Assembly: GCA_963851385.1 (NCBI GenBank)
Contig: CAWKPE010000010.1
Coordinates: 1 to 64,000 of the forward strand
Direction of reading: 5' to 3'
Origin: CAWEFA01 sp963851385
GTDB taxonomy: Bacteria; Bacteroidota; Bacteroidia; Bacteroidales; DTGW01
DNA: 64,000 nt
The notes beneath the pieces are model-generated. The model searched no databases, was not told the DNA's origin, and saw only the letters and a program-made list of their open reading frames with translations. Below are positions 37,854-47,440 of the stretch, piece after piece; positions within the stretch are counted from its first letter, which is position 1, and the number at the start of each line of letters is the position of its first letter. The translations under genes and the position numbers were made by a program.

Positions 37854-39505
37854 ATGTTGAGTAAGCTCAAATATATTAGAATAATTATTGCGCTTTATTT
37901 TTTCTCATTACTTGCTGCTTCTTTCATTAATATCCCTGTTATTAAATCAGGTTGGGCTCTGACTAAAAGTGTTACTTTTTTTCAGTTTGTCCCTTCTGTA
38001 TTGAGGTTTACTCTTTTGCCAATTGCTGCTCTTGGATTTATTTTTGTATTATCATTAACTTTTTTTTATGGAAGAGTTTATTGTTCTGTAATTTGTCCAC
38101 TTGGAATAATGCAAGACATTATATCAAGGGTAAGCAGAAAATTTAGGAGAATAAAAATATACCGCTTTTCAAAACCACGCAATTATTTAAGGTATAGCTT
38201 ACTTGTATTAGTTATGATTTCAATATTGACAGGTAGTTCATTTCTTCTTAATTTACTTGATCCATATAGCAACTTTGGTAAAATCTGGTCAGGTTTAGTC
38301 AGACCAATAGTTATTGAAATTAATGACGGACTATCCTATTTATTGGAGAAATCAGGCAGTTATTTTCTTTCACCAGTTGGAATAGCATCATTTAATTGGA
38401 AAGTTACGGTTTATCCAATTATTTTTTTAATCTCAATTACCATTATGGCTTCTTTGAGAGGTCGGTTATTCTGCAATACAATTTGTCCAGTTGGTTCGTT
38501 GCTGGCATTTATTTCAAAATTTTCTTTCTTTAAAATTAAAATAGATGAAAATTCCTGTACACGTTGTGGGAAATGTTCATCTATCTGCAAAGCAGAGTGC
38601 ATTGACATTAAAACAATAAAAGTTGATTTTACCAGATGTGTAGGTTGTTTTAATTGTTTAAAAGCTTGTCAGGAAAATGCAATCATATATAAAAAGGATC
38701 ATTCAAATCTTTTAGAGTATATTAAATCTGCACGATCTCAGTCAAAAATGATTATTCGCATAATCTTAAAGGATTTTTAAATTTAACTGAGAATAAAGTT
38801 AGTCCTATTTCAACAATTCAATTAACCAATGATAGACGTAACTTCCTTCAGAAGTCCATATTTCTTTTAGCCGGAACTGGATTATTAGCAATTAAATCAA
38901 AAGCAACAATTATTTCAGGAATAAAGTCCGGTCTAATCGCATTTAAGAAAAAGCATGCAGTTACGCCACCAGGTTCATATTCGCTCAACAACTTCGTAAT
39001 GCATTGTACAGCTTGTCATCTATGCGTAAGCGCATGTCCTTCACAAGTGTTACAGCCATCTTTAATGCAATATGGTCTCGAGGGCATTTTCCAGCCTTTT
39101 ATGGATTATGATAGCAGTTATTGCAATTATGAATGTGTAAAATGCAGTGAAGTATGTCCAACTGGTGCAATACTTCCAATTAGTACAGAACATAAAAAAA
39201 CTGTTCAAATTGGAAAAGTTATTTTCTTAATAAACAACTGTATTGTTTACACAAAAGAAAAATCCTGCGGAGCATGCGCAGAGCATTGCCCAACAAAAGC
39301 AGTTCAAATGGTATCTTTTAAGGGAGCTCGGACAATTCCTAGAACAGATGCCAATATTTGTATAGGTTGTGGTGCTTGCGAATATGCCTGCCCAGCTGAA
39401 CCTTATAAGGCAATATATGTTGAAGGAAATCCTGTTCACCAGACAGCAATCAAATTCAAAGAGGAAAAATCAAACGATGCTGCGCCCCTGGAATTTCCTT
39501 TCTAA
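37854..39505 (+). CDS. Membrane polyferredoxin (NapH-like plus ferredoxin domains), interrupted by one missing base
   Basis: The first part (37854-38780) has membrane helices, two CxxxCP loops (YCSVICPLG, FCNTICPVG) and two 4Fe-4S motifs (CTRCGKCSSIC, CVGCFNCLKAC). Adding one base in the A-run near 38745 lets the frame run on as SKNDYSHNLKGFLNL, then RRNFLQKSIFLLAG and four more Fe-S motifs (CTACHLCVSACP, CNYECVKCSEVCP, CGACAEHCP, CIGCGACEYACP) to 39505. The corrected product is about 550 residues, a single electron-transfer protein. The base lies in a homopolymer, so an assembly error is likely. It follows the DUF362 gene directly. Confidence 0.8.
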
Positions 39506-39702
39506 TTTTAAATCTGGTATATCGATTAACAATAAGAAAAGCAAAAGAAGTTAATTATTACCAGCCTTAATATTAACCCAAAACGAAAGTGTATTATAAT
39601 TAGCTTTTATTTAAATAAAGTCTAAAAAAAATACACATTTCTGATTTAATAAATTAGAATCTATTTAAAACCAAATTGTTTGAAATGAAAATAATTTTAT
39701 GC

Positions 39703-40755
39703 CTATTTCGATAAGCCTAAATTCGAACCCGCAACATAAATAGTTTGATTATTTGCACTACTTGGATTTGGATAGACATCAGATGTTGACCAATTGCAAT
39801 AGGTACTATTATAGTAAACATAAACATAGTATTCATTGTTGGCAGGAACTCCCGTAAATGTTACAACGCCACTTCCATTCGTTATACCTGAAACAACACT
39901 ATAAGTTTTAATTGTATTTTGACTGGCATATCCCAAAGAATAATTGGAATAATCATAATAATTAACAAGAATAACATTAGCTGTTTGTACAGGATTGTAA
40001 GTGTACGTTAAATAACTATAATATTCAATCGTAAGATTAACGCTAGTTCTGATGATTATTAAGTCTGATAAGTTTACACTGGCATATCCTGAATATGTAC
40101 CGCCTTTTGAAACTATATAATTATTGGATGACCAAGCACCCACTGAATCAGTATTATTAATGTAAACGTAAGCTATATATTCCATATTTGCAGGAACGTT
40201 TGTGAATTCAACATTTCCGCTTACATCACAACTTTCAATGGCCACAGCTTTGCTTATAACTTTTTTTCTGTTGTCTTTTCTGACATAATCATTATAATTT
40301 ACTAAAACAACTTTTAAAGTTGTCCGTTTAATAGTATCAACTCCACTTGTAGAAATACTTACCTGTAAGTTAATATTACCAACATATTCCATTGGATTTA
40401 ATATCACGCTTTTTGAATCTCCGGAAATTACTTGAATTTCTTTGATAATTAAATATTTCTTATAGCCATTCTTAATTGTATCTGTAATGAGATAATAGGT
40501 TCCAGACTCTATTGTTCCAAAACCAACGTTTCCATTGTTATCTGTTATTTTGCTATCAAGTTCATTATAACTAGTACTTGAGTAATAACTTGTACACAAA
40601 TGAATTTTAACCTTTGGAAAGGCTTTACCTGTGCTATCGATAATTTGTGCATTTAATGAACCAGCAGTTCTAAGTGTTACCGTAATATTGTCCTTTTGGC
40701 AAGCAGAAAATAATATGATTACTGCAATGAAGATAAATAAATTAAACTTTTTCAT
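39703..40755 (-). CDS. Lipoprotein with tandem beta-sandwich repeats
   Basis: 350 residues with lipobox FSAC (Cys about 19). The first domain (about 25-120) resembles a carboxypeptidase-regulatory-like beta-sandwich (AQIIDSTGKAFPKVKI, DNNGNVGFGTIESGTYYLI). Two further units are clearly related to each other (about 145-215 and 255-330): both read LVNYNDY / LVNYYDY, then GNVEFTNVPANMEY / GVVTFTGVPANNEY, then a short YVY strand. The C-terminal half is very rich in Tyr, Asn and Ser. It is probably a surface-exposed protein of unknown role. Confidence 0.7.
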   Translation of the reverse strand: MKKFNLFIFIAVIILFSACQKDNITVTLRTAGSLNAQIIDSTGKAFPKVKIHLCTSYYSSTSYNELDSKITDNNGNVGFGTIESGTYYLITDTIKNGYKKYLIIKEIQVISGDSKSVILNPMEYVGNINLQVSISTSGVDTIKRTTLKVVLVNYNDYVRKDNRKKVISKAVAIESCDVSGNVEFTNVPANMEYIAYVYINNTDSVGAWSSNNYIVSKGGTYSGYASVNLSDLIIIRTSVNLTIEYYSYLTYTYNPVQTANVILVNYYDYSNYSLGYASQNTIKTYSVVSGITNGSGVVTFTGVPANNEYYVYVYYNSTYCNWSTSDVYPNPSSANNQTIYVAGSNLGLSK

Positions 40756-41134
40756 AAGATTGGGTTTTAAAATTAAATTAATTACAAATATATATCTTGA
40801 TATATGTCATAATATTCAAAAAATTTCCATAAGCATTTTTAATTTGTCCAAATATCTTTCTACTCTATATTATATAGATTCGCATTTTTCAAAATGTTCC
40901 GCAATTTTTATAATTATTTTTAAAAAATATTTCAATTACTTATATATGTAGTAGATTTTAATTTACCAATGTTTCAGTTTTTTTTGTGTAGGAATTAAAA
41001 TCATTGTTATCACTAATTGCTTATATGAAAGAATAATTAATTATCATATTGCAATTATTTTTTTGAACGTATTAAAAACCAGTGAAGTCCAACATCAATC
41101 GCTAATATCTTGCCGTAAAATTTAAACTTGAAAC
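40756..41134. other. Intergenic, 379 bases, nothing recognised
   Basis: AT-rich DNA between the repeat lipoprotein start and the end of lolA. It should hold the promoter of the lipoprotein gene. No gene, repeat or clear hairpin seen. Confidence 0.4.
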
Positions 41135-41791
41135 TTATCTTAAATCTACAACTTCAATTCCCTTATGAGCTTTAATATTAAAAACAAAATCTTTTTCAGA
41201 TGCTATGGCCTGTTCATTGAATGTATCTATTTTGACAGTATAATTTACACCTGATTTCATAATTAATTTAGAAGAAACCAACTCTAATTTATCTATATCA
41301 ATCAATAATTTAATAATTGAATATTTTCTTTTAATATCGAAAGGATAAAGATCTACTTCATAACATTTATGACCTCTTTCATCAAGATTGCCAAGATATT
41401 GATATTTATAATCAGTTGAATAAATAGTGAATAATTTTGAAGGATTGTTTGTAAATACATCATCTGTTTTTTTACCAGGTTTTGAGATGCTTACTTCGTT
41501 TGAAGCAGGAATATAATTATAAATTAATTTTCCATCGTAATAAATTTCTGTTTTATCAATCTCTAGTTTATACTTTTCCCCTTTTACCAACAAAGTTCCC
41601 TTATTTTCGGTCTTTTCCTGATTTTGACGATTCTCATCTATAATTGTAAAATTTGCCTGATAAGCTTTGTATGATTTCGTTTTTTTGGAAAACATATCAA
41701 GAATTTTCTTTGCTTCAGGATCCTGTTGAGAAAAGGAATTACCTGTAATAGCTAAAAATAAAATAAGAGAAATAGCTTTTTGGATTTTCAT
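41135..41791 (-). CDS. lolA: Outer-membrane lipoprotein carrier protein LolA-like
   Basis: 218 residues with a signal peptide (MKIQKAISLILFLAITG, cleavage after SFS-Q at about 22) and a LolA-type beta-sheet shell (YQANFTIIDENRQN, KGTLLVKGEKYKLEI, YDGKLIYNYIP, SKLFTIYSTDYKY). In the family this periplasmic protein ferries lipoproteins to the outer membrane. It follows ftsK, 67 bases after its stop on the same strand, a pairing common in Bacteroidota. Confidence 0.85.
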   Translation of the reverse strand: MKIQKAISLILFLAITGNSFSQQDPEAKKILDMFSKKTKSYKAYQANFTIIDENRQNQEKTENKGTLLVKGEKYKLEIDKTEIYYDGKLIYNYIPASNEVSISKPGKKTDDVFTNNPSKLFTIYSTDYKYQYLGNLDERGHKCYEVDLYPFDIKRKYSIIKLLIDIDKLELVSSKLIMKSGVNYTVKIDTFNEQAIASEKDFVFNIKAHKGIEVVDLR

Positions 41792-41858
41792 ATATAGAAG
41801 TTCAAAGTTTAAAATTTAAAGTTCAAAATTTGAAACGAAATTACCATCGGTTGGTAAT

Positions 41859-44252
41859 TTATTGTCGTCCGTCATTATCAAGTTTATTCAAAATCTGTTC
41901 CAAAGACATTTCATCAACAATAAGAACTTGTCGTGCCTTGCTCCCTTCGTTAGGACCCACAATTCCTGCAGCTTCAAGTTGGTCCATGATTCGGCCTGCA
42001 CGATTATAACCTATAGAAAATTTGCGTTGTATTAATGAAGTTGATCCTTGCTGATGAATAACTATAAGTTTTGCAGCCTCATCAAAAAGCTCATCACGCT
42101 TGTTTAAATCAACTTCAGCAAATTCATCGATTCCGTCTGAAGGAACTTCAGGTAAATAAAGTGCAGAAGGATAAGCAGCTTGCGAACTGATAAAATTAGT
42201 GATTTTATCAATTTCCGGAGTATCAATAAATGCACACTGAATACGTATAAGATCATTACCGGTTGAAATAAGCATATCACCGCGCCCGACAAGTTGATTA
42301 GCACCATTGGTGTCAAGAATTGTTCGTGAGTCAATCATTGATGTAACCCTAAAAGCCACACGTACAGGAAAGTTAGCCTTAATTACACCTGTAATTATAT
42401 TAGTAGTGGGCCTCTGAGTTGCAATTATCAAGTGGATGCCAATTGCGCGCGCAAGCTGCGCTAAACGTGCCAACGGAGTTTCAATTTCACGACCAGCGGT
42501 CATAATTAAGTCTGCGAATTCATCTATTATGAGAACAATAAATGGCATAAAACGGTGTCCATGCTCCGGATTAAGTCTGCGTTCTATGAATTTGGCATTG
42601 TATTCTTTTATATTTCTAACATGTGCTTTTTTAAGAAGATCGTACCTGTTATCCATCTCTATAGTAAGTGAATTCAGGGTTTTAATTACTTTTTGAGTAT
42701 CGGTAATTATAGGATCATCAGTATCGGGAAGTTTTGCAAGAAAATGCTTTTCAATTTTCGAATAAAGTGTCAATTCAACTTTCTTCGGATCAATAAGTAC
42801 AAACTTTAGTTCCGATGGATGCTTTTTATACAGCAACGAAACTATGATTGCATTCAGCCCAACCGATTTGCCCTGTCCGGTTGCACCAGCCACCAGTAAG
42901 TGCGGCATCTTTGTGAGGTCTACAACATAAGTCTCATTTGAAATAGTCTTGCCTAAAACAATCGCTAAGTCAAAGGTTGATTCCTGGAATTTTTTAGCAA
43001 TAATTACCGACTTCATTGAAACTACTTCGGGATTGCGGTTTGGTACTTCAATGCCAATTGTCCCGCGTCCGGGAATTGGTGCAATGATACGTATTCCTAA
43101 AGCTGCCAAGCTAAGAGCAATATCATCTTCTAAGCTTTTAATTTTAGATATCCTGATGCCGGGAGCTGGCACTATTTCGTAAAGAGTGACTGTCGGACCG
43201 ATAGTAGCTTTAATTTTATCTATCTGAATTTTATAATTTGCTAATGTTTCAACTATCTTGTTTTTGTTACTTATCAATTCTTCATTCGTAACTTCAGGAT
43301 TACCAGATTTATGATCTTCTAACAAATCAACAATAGGTAACTTATAATTTGATAAATCAAGTTTTGGATCATAAGGGCCAAATTCACGGAGAATTGCTTC
43401 TGCATTTACTTCTTCTTCCGGAACAGTTTCTTCAATATCCAGAACTAAATCATTTCCCTCTTGTGAAATATTTTCAACATTATTTTCGGGCTTTTCAAAT
43501 AAAAGTTCTACACCATTATCCGATACTTCCTTTGTTAAATCCTCCTTAAGTTTAACAGTTTCAAAATCATTTGAAGAGTTCTGATTTTGTTCAATATTAT
43601 TATCATTTGAATTAGCATCGGCCATTAATTCAGGCTTAGGTGTTTTTAAAAATGTTTTTGCTATGAATTTATTAAACCATCCGATAAAGGGTTTTATCGT
43701 AAAAGTGAGATATACAAATATCGCAAAAAGAATGAGCAAACCTGTTCCAGGTTTACCTATTAAGCTGTTAAGATAATCGCTTACTATTTTACCGTGAGCA
43801 CCGCCAATTCCACTTGAGAAAAAAATCAGCTTAGCTCCTTCAATATATCCAAGCGTAATAGAAAGAATGATCATACCAAAAAGAACTATTCTAATAGTTT
43901 TTCCCAAAGGCAATAATTTGACCTTTAATAAACGGAGTCCTGAGATAAACAGTAAAAATGGTATACCAAATGTCGCTATTCCAAAACCGTACTTGTCAAA
44001 AATTATATAGGTTAGCCATGCTCCTGTAGGCCCTGTCCAACTTTCAACCCTAGACCTGGTTGATACTCCTTGGTGTTCAACTATACTTTGATCTTTGGCC
44101 CATGCAAAAAAATATGAAATAAAAGCCAGTAAAATAAACAACGATAAAAAAATCATCAATACTCCGATTATGATTTTCAAACGTTCGTCTTTAAAAAAAC
44201 TGTCATTCCAAGCTTCGACTGATTTCTTATCCTTATTTTTTCGTCTGGCCAT
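41859..44252 (-). CDS. ftsK: DNA translocase FtsK/SpoIIIE
   Basis: 797 residues. Four membrane helices in about residues 25-200, an acidic linker (about 210-330), then the FtsK motor with Walker A GATGQGKSVGLN (about 457), Walker B VLIIDEFADL (about 574), the RPTTNIITGVIKANFPVR segment, and a C-terminal winged-helix gamma domain (about 730-797, YNRAGRIMDQLEAAGIVG). It pumps chromosome ends through the division septum. The linker is short compared with E. coli FtsK, normal for this phylum. Upstream it has a run of AAAGTTC repeats. Confidence 0.96.
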   Translation of the reverse strand: MARRKNKDKKSVEAWNDSFFKDERLKIIIGVLMIFLSLFILLAFISYFFAWAKDQSIVEHQGVSTRSRVESWTGPTGAWLTYIIFDKYGFGIATFGIPFLLFISGLRLLKVKLLPLGKTIRIVLFGMIILSITLGYIEGAKLIFFSSGIGGAHGKIVSDYLNSLIGKPGTGLLILFAIFVYLTFTIKPFIGWFNKFIAKTFLKTPKPELMADANSNDNNIEQNQNSSNDFETVKLKEDLTKEVSDNGVELLFEKPENNVENISQEGNDLVLDIEETVPEEEVNAEAILREFGPYDPKLDLSNYKLPIVDLLEDHKSGNPEVTNEELISNKNKIVETLANYKIQIDKIKATIGPTVTLYEIVPAPGIRISKIKSLEDDIALSLAALGIRIIAPIPGRGTIGIEVPNRNPEVVSMKSVIIAKKFQESTFDLAIVLGKTISNETYVVDLTKMPHLLVAGATGQGKSVGLNAIIVSLLYKKHPSELKFVLIDPKKVELTLYSKIEKHFLAKLPDTDDPIITDTQKVIKTLNSLTIEMDNRYDLLKKAHVRNIKEYNAKFIERRLNPEHGHRFMPFIVLIIDEFADLIMTAGREIETPLARLAQLARAIGIHLIIATQRPTTNIITGVIKANFPVRVAFRVTSMIDSRTILDTNGANQLVGRGDMLISTGNDLIRIQCAFIDTPEIDKITNFISSQAAYPSALYLPEVPSDGIDEFAEVDLNKRDELFDEAAKLIVIHQQGSTSLIQRKFSIGYNRAGRIMDQLEAAGIVGPNEGSKARQVLIVDEMSLEQILNKLDNDGRQ

Positions 44253-44262
44253 TTATTGATTT

Positions 44263-44294
44263 AAAGTTCAAAGTTCAAAGTTCAAAATTCAAAA
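44263..44294. repeat. AAAGTTC heptad run before ftsK
   Basis: Three near-exact copies of a 7-base unit AAAGTTC and two degenerate ones lie 10 bases before the ftsK start. A similar degenerate run (41803-41832) precedes lolA. Confidence 0.55.
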
Positions 44295-44436
44295 TTAATC
44301 ACCTTTCTACTACAAATATTTCCCAAATTTGGAAATAAAAAAGCAAATTCGTTTTAACGAATTTTTTGCCAAAATTAGCATTTCTGCCAATAGAGAATAT
44401 AAATGTAAGGGCAAAAATATAAACAACTAAAGGAAA

Positions 44437-45111
44437 TTATTCAAGAAGTTTATTAAGTACACCGGACATTTTTTCCCTTGAAACTTTGCGATATTCCTTT
44501 GGTATTTTAAAAATCTCGTCCGGAATAATTTCTGTTTTGTATCTTGTTGCCATAAGATGCATTTCAATATTATTCATTTCTATATTAAACTGAATTAATA
44601 TTCCATTTATTTGGCTAAATGGATTAGATTTATTAGGGCTATTAATTTTAATTTGTTCGGTATAATATACTTCAAAAGGAGGTTGATTTGTATTTTTAAA
44701 GGATACTATTGCTTTTTTGCATACCAATCCTGCTATTAATTTAGATTCATTTACGAATTCTATATTTATATTTTTTAACCCGTCAAAAAAAAAGGGTGGC
44801 TCATACTTTGTACCGGGATAATAGTATTTATTGTCCATTACTTTCAGAATCATTGTATTTGTATATTTCCTAAAATCACAAATATTGCTAAGGCAAAATA
44901 TACCCATGAATCCGTCAATGCTGGTAATACTTTTATGGGCTTTAAACTTCAGGGTTACTTTTTTAGGCAACAGGTTTGTTGGTATTCCTGATTTATTTGA
45001 AATATAAGCAACACTATATTCAATAACTCCTTGCGGTTGGTTTTTAAAATCAATCGAATCACAGGACAGCAGAAAAAATAAATAAATTAATGCGAGTGAA
45101 AATCTCTTCAT
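44437..45111 (-). CDS. Hypothetical lipoprotein (GLPGLI-like)
   Basis: 224 residues with lipobox LLSC (Cys 17). The start of the mature part reads GVIEYSVAYISNKSG, the opening strand typical of the GLPGLI/DUF4412-like families of Bacteroidota, followed by a KVMDNKYYYPGTKY strand and a CKKAIVSFKN segment. Function unknown. It lies before the ftsK-lolA unit on the same strand, 184 bases upstream. Confidence 0.65.
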   Translation of the reverse strand: MKRFSLALIYLFFLLSCDSIDFKNQPQGVIEYSVAYISNKSGIPTNLLPKKVTLKFKAHKSITSIDGFMGIFCLSNICDFRKYTNTMILKVMDNKYYYPGTKYEPPFFFDGLKNINIEFVNESKLIAGLVCKKAIVSFKNTNQPPFEVYYTEQIKINSPNKSNPFSQINGILIQFNIEMNNIEMHLMATRYKTEIIPDEIFKIPKEYRKVSREKMSGVLNKLLE

Positions 45112-45356
45112 ATACAGGTGATTCAGGATTTTAGGTTAGCAGCTGCTTTTGTAAATTTAAAAAATAATATTGATTTTAAATTATCCTCTTGTTTTTATTT
45201 CAGCCTTGATTGAAGCATAAATTCAGAATCATAATTTTCCAACTTATTGCCTTAAAATTTCTTATTGGAATTAAAAGAGTGGTCTAATAATATTTTGTAT
45301 CAATGGCAAGTTTTAATAAAAGATATTTCTAAAAACTAAATTATGGATAAATAAAT

Positions 45357-45394
45357 ACAGGATGCAAGATACAGGATGCAAGATACAGGATGCA
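45357..45394. repeat. Tandem repeat, unit ACAGGATGCAAGAT
   Basis: Two full copies (45357-45370, 45371-45384) and a partial third of a 14-base unit in non-coding DNA. It is probably a slippage-prone minisatellite and has no spacers, so it is not a CRISPR array. Confidence 0.75.
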
Positions 45395-45517
45395 GAAATA
45401 TCGGGATTAAGTTTTAATAGATTCACAAAAATAAATTTCTTGGGTATAATGAATTATTGCAAATGACATTTCTTCTATAATAAATATTAAAATCTTATTG
45501 ATTTGCAAAAGCAAAAA

Positions 45518-45546
45518 AAAGCTTCGGACATATTTGCCGAAGCTTT
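45518..45546 (-). terminator. Rho-independent terminator of the bTHX gene
   Basis: AAAGCTTCGG (45518-45527) pairs with CCGAAGCTTT (45537-45546). In the minus-strand transcript it is followed by a run of about eight U residues (complement of 45513-45520). Confidence 0.85.
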
Positions 45547-45567
45547 CAGTAAAATTTTCTAATGAAA

Positions 45568-45729
45568 CTACTTTTTTTTAACCGCCTTTTTGGCCTTTTT
45601 TACTTCTACCGGAACTGGAGCGACTTCAATAACTGGAGCATTTGTTTTCTTTTTGTTCCTGAGTCTTCTTACACCATATGAACCCATAAATAGCTTTCCG
45701 CGCCTGGTTTTTTTATCACCTTTTCCCAT
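45568..45729 (-). CDS. 30S ribosomal protein bTHX
   Basis: 53 residues from the ATG at 45729 to TAG at 45568. It starts MGKGDKKTRRGKLFMGSYGV, the bTHX signature, followed by a Lys/Ala/Pro/Val-rich tail ending KKAKKAVKKK. The small basic protein sits in the head of the 30S subunit of Thermus and many Bacteroidota. It is too short for many gene-calling thresholds and could be overlooked. A strong terminator follows. Confidence 0.9.
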   Translation of the reverse strand: MGKGDKKTRRGKLFMGSYGVRRLRNKKKTNAPVIEVAPVPVEVKKAKKAVKKK

Positions 45730-45896
45730 AAATGAATTAGTTTAATATTGTATTTTGTATAATTTTTATATTGAATAGTGCGAAAATAATTACTTTTTTA
45801 TTTCTATGAAAATGATTTAAGCTAAATCGTATCTTTTATCCCAGTTATTTTCAATTATGCAAAATATTTAAAACATATTCAGAATAATTGTCTTTT

Positions 45897-46655
45897 CTAA
45901 TCACTTACGCAGTTCTCAAAATAAATAGTACTGCATATGAACAATCCTGCCGTTTCGACTCTAAGCCTGCTTTTACCAAGTGTGACTCCCATAAAACCAG
46001 CATTAATTGAAGCCTGAATTTCGGATTGGGTGAAATCTCCTTCGGGACCAATAAGACAAATTGCCGATAATCCATTTTTATAAATAGTATGTATGAGTTT
46101 TCTTTCTGATATATCTTTTAAATTTATATTTGATGTAGCATCTGCTTCAGGACTAATATCATTGCAGTAAGCAATCATTTTGATTTCCTGAATTGATGAT
46201 TTTATCAGATTTTTTAAAGAAATGCATTGGTTTATTTTTGGTTTATAAGCCTTAATTGACTGCTTCATGGCCGATATTGCAATTTTTTCAAGCCTTTCTG
46301 TATTTAAATTTTTTCTTTCAGAACGTTCACAAATTATTGGTGTGAATTCATCTATGCCAATCTCGACAGCTTTTTCAATAAACCATTCGAGCCTGTCCAT
46401 ATTTTTAGTCGGAGCCATTGCTATGTGCAAATAATAAGGCCGTTGTTCAAATTGCATCCATTCATTTATAATTTCGAGTTCACACGATTTAGGATTATTG
46501 CTTGCGACTTGAGCTTTGTAAAAACCTCCATGTCCATCAGTCAGATAAACTGTGTCGCCTTTTTTTAGGCGCAACACGCGTATGCAGTGCTTGGACTCAT
46601 TTTCATTGAGGATATAATTTTTCCCTGAAATATCTGGTGTATAGAACAAATGCAT
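45897..46655 (-). CDS. rsmE: 16S rRNA m3U1498 methyltransferase RsmE
   Basis: 252 residues from the ATG at 46655 (MHLFYTPD). An upstream start would add 18 residues that are not family-like. An N-terminal PUA-like domain (about 10-75, SKHCIRVLRLKKGDTVYLTDGHG) precedes a SPOUT domain with the trefoil-knot SAM site (CLIGPEGDFTQSEI, VTLGKSRLRVETAG). It methylates U1498 of 16S rRNA in the decoding region. Divergent from the phosphoesterase gene. Confidence 0.93.
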   Translation of the reverse strand: MHLFYTPDISGKNYILNENESKHCIRVLRLKKGDTVYLTDGHGGFYKAQVASNNPKSCELEIINEWMQFEQRPYYLHIAMAPTKNMDRLEWFIEKAVEIGIDEFTPIICERSERKNLNTERLEKIAISAMKQSIKAYKPKINQCISLKNLIKSSIQEIKMIAYCNDISPEADATSNINLKDISERKLIHTIYKNGLSAICLIGPEGDFTQSEIQASINAGFMGVTLGKSRLRVETAGLFICSTIYFENCVSD

Positions 46656-46768
46656 TATTAAAGAATTTATATTTTCAAAATTAGAATTTTTTATGATCGT
46701 TATTGACAAATTATATTTAAAGAAATATATTTTTTCAATCTTTGAGGAATATTACAAAAATTAAAAAT

Positions 46769-47272
46769 ATGACCAGAATAGGTTTACTTTCCGATACACA
46801 TGGATTTATTGACGAAAAAATCTTAGAATTTTTCGAAACATGCGATGAAATATGGCATGCAGGAGATATTGGTGATATGGCAACAATAAATAAACTTGCA
46901 TCTGTTAAACCTGTTAAAGCCGTTTATGGAAATATTGATGGTGCTGAAATCCGTCTTAACTATAAAAAACATTTACGTTTTAAATGCGAAGATTTAGATG
47001 TTTGGATTACACATATTGGAGGTTATCCCAATCATTATGAAAAGGAAATAAAAAATGAGTTTTCTGTAAATCCACCCAAATTATTTATCTGCGGGCATTC
47101 GCATATTCTGAAAATCATGTATGACAAAAAATATGACTTTTTATTTATTAATCCGGGAGCTGCCGGTATTTCTGGCTTTCAAAAAATTCGTACAGCAGTC
47201 CGTTTCTCAATAGATAAAACAGAACCCAAGCAAATGGAAATTCTGGAAATGGACAGAAATAAAATCATTTAA
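46769..47272 (+). CDS. YfcE/MJ0936-family metallophosphoesterase
   Basis: 167 residues from the ATG at 46769, preferred over an upstream TTG. The metal-site motifs of the calcineurin fold are all present: LLSDTHG (D, H), WHAGDIGD, YGNIDG, ITHIGG and ICGHSHI. Relatives are small phosphodiesterases acting on model substrates. The physiological substrate is unknown. Confidence 0.88.
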   Translation: MTRIGLLSDTHGFIDEKILEFFETCDEIWHAGDIGDMATINKLASVKPVKAVYGNIDGAEIRLNYKKHLRFKCEDLDVWITHIGGYPNHYEKEIKNEFSVNPPKLFICGHSHILKIMYDKKYDFLFINPGAAGISGFQKIRTAVRFSIDKTEPKQMEILEMDRNKII

Positions 47273-47364
47273 TGAGTAAATTATCATATATTGGCAATTT
47301 GTTTCATTCTTATATCCTTAAATTATTTAGCATATTAATTCCTCTTATATAGCGTTTTAAATTT

Positions 47365-47391
47365 TACTTAACGTAACTTTTACACTAAGTA
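47365..47391. promoter_or_regulatory. Candidate operator of the xylose operon
   Basis: TACTTA (47365-47370) and TAAGTA (47386-47391) form an inverted repeat that also holds the short palindrome TTACTTAACGTAA, 50 bases before the regulator gene. Autoregulation by the Nudix-type regulator is plausible but the site is only a guess from symmetry. Confidence 0.25.
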
Positions 47392-47440
47392 TGGAATTGA
47401 TAAAATTTTGACATATTTTTACTTGCATTTTATTTAAACT

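Larger units (their letters stand above)
45112..45567. other. Intergenic with a 14-base tandem repeat and a terminator
   Basis: A 456-base gap that holds the tandem repeat (45357-45394) and the terminator of the bTHX gene. No protein-coding frame is apparent. Confidence 0.5.

Noticed and set aside
45357..45394. Possible CRISPR-like repeat
   Set aside because: The units are directly adjacent with no spacers, there are fewer than three full copies, and no cas gene is present.
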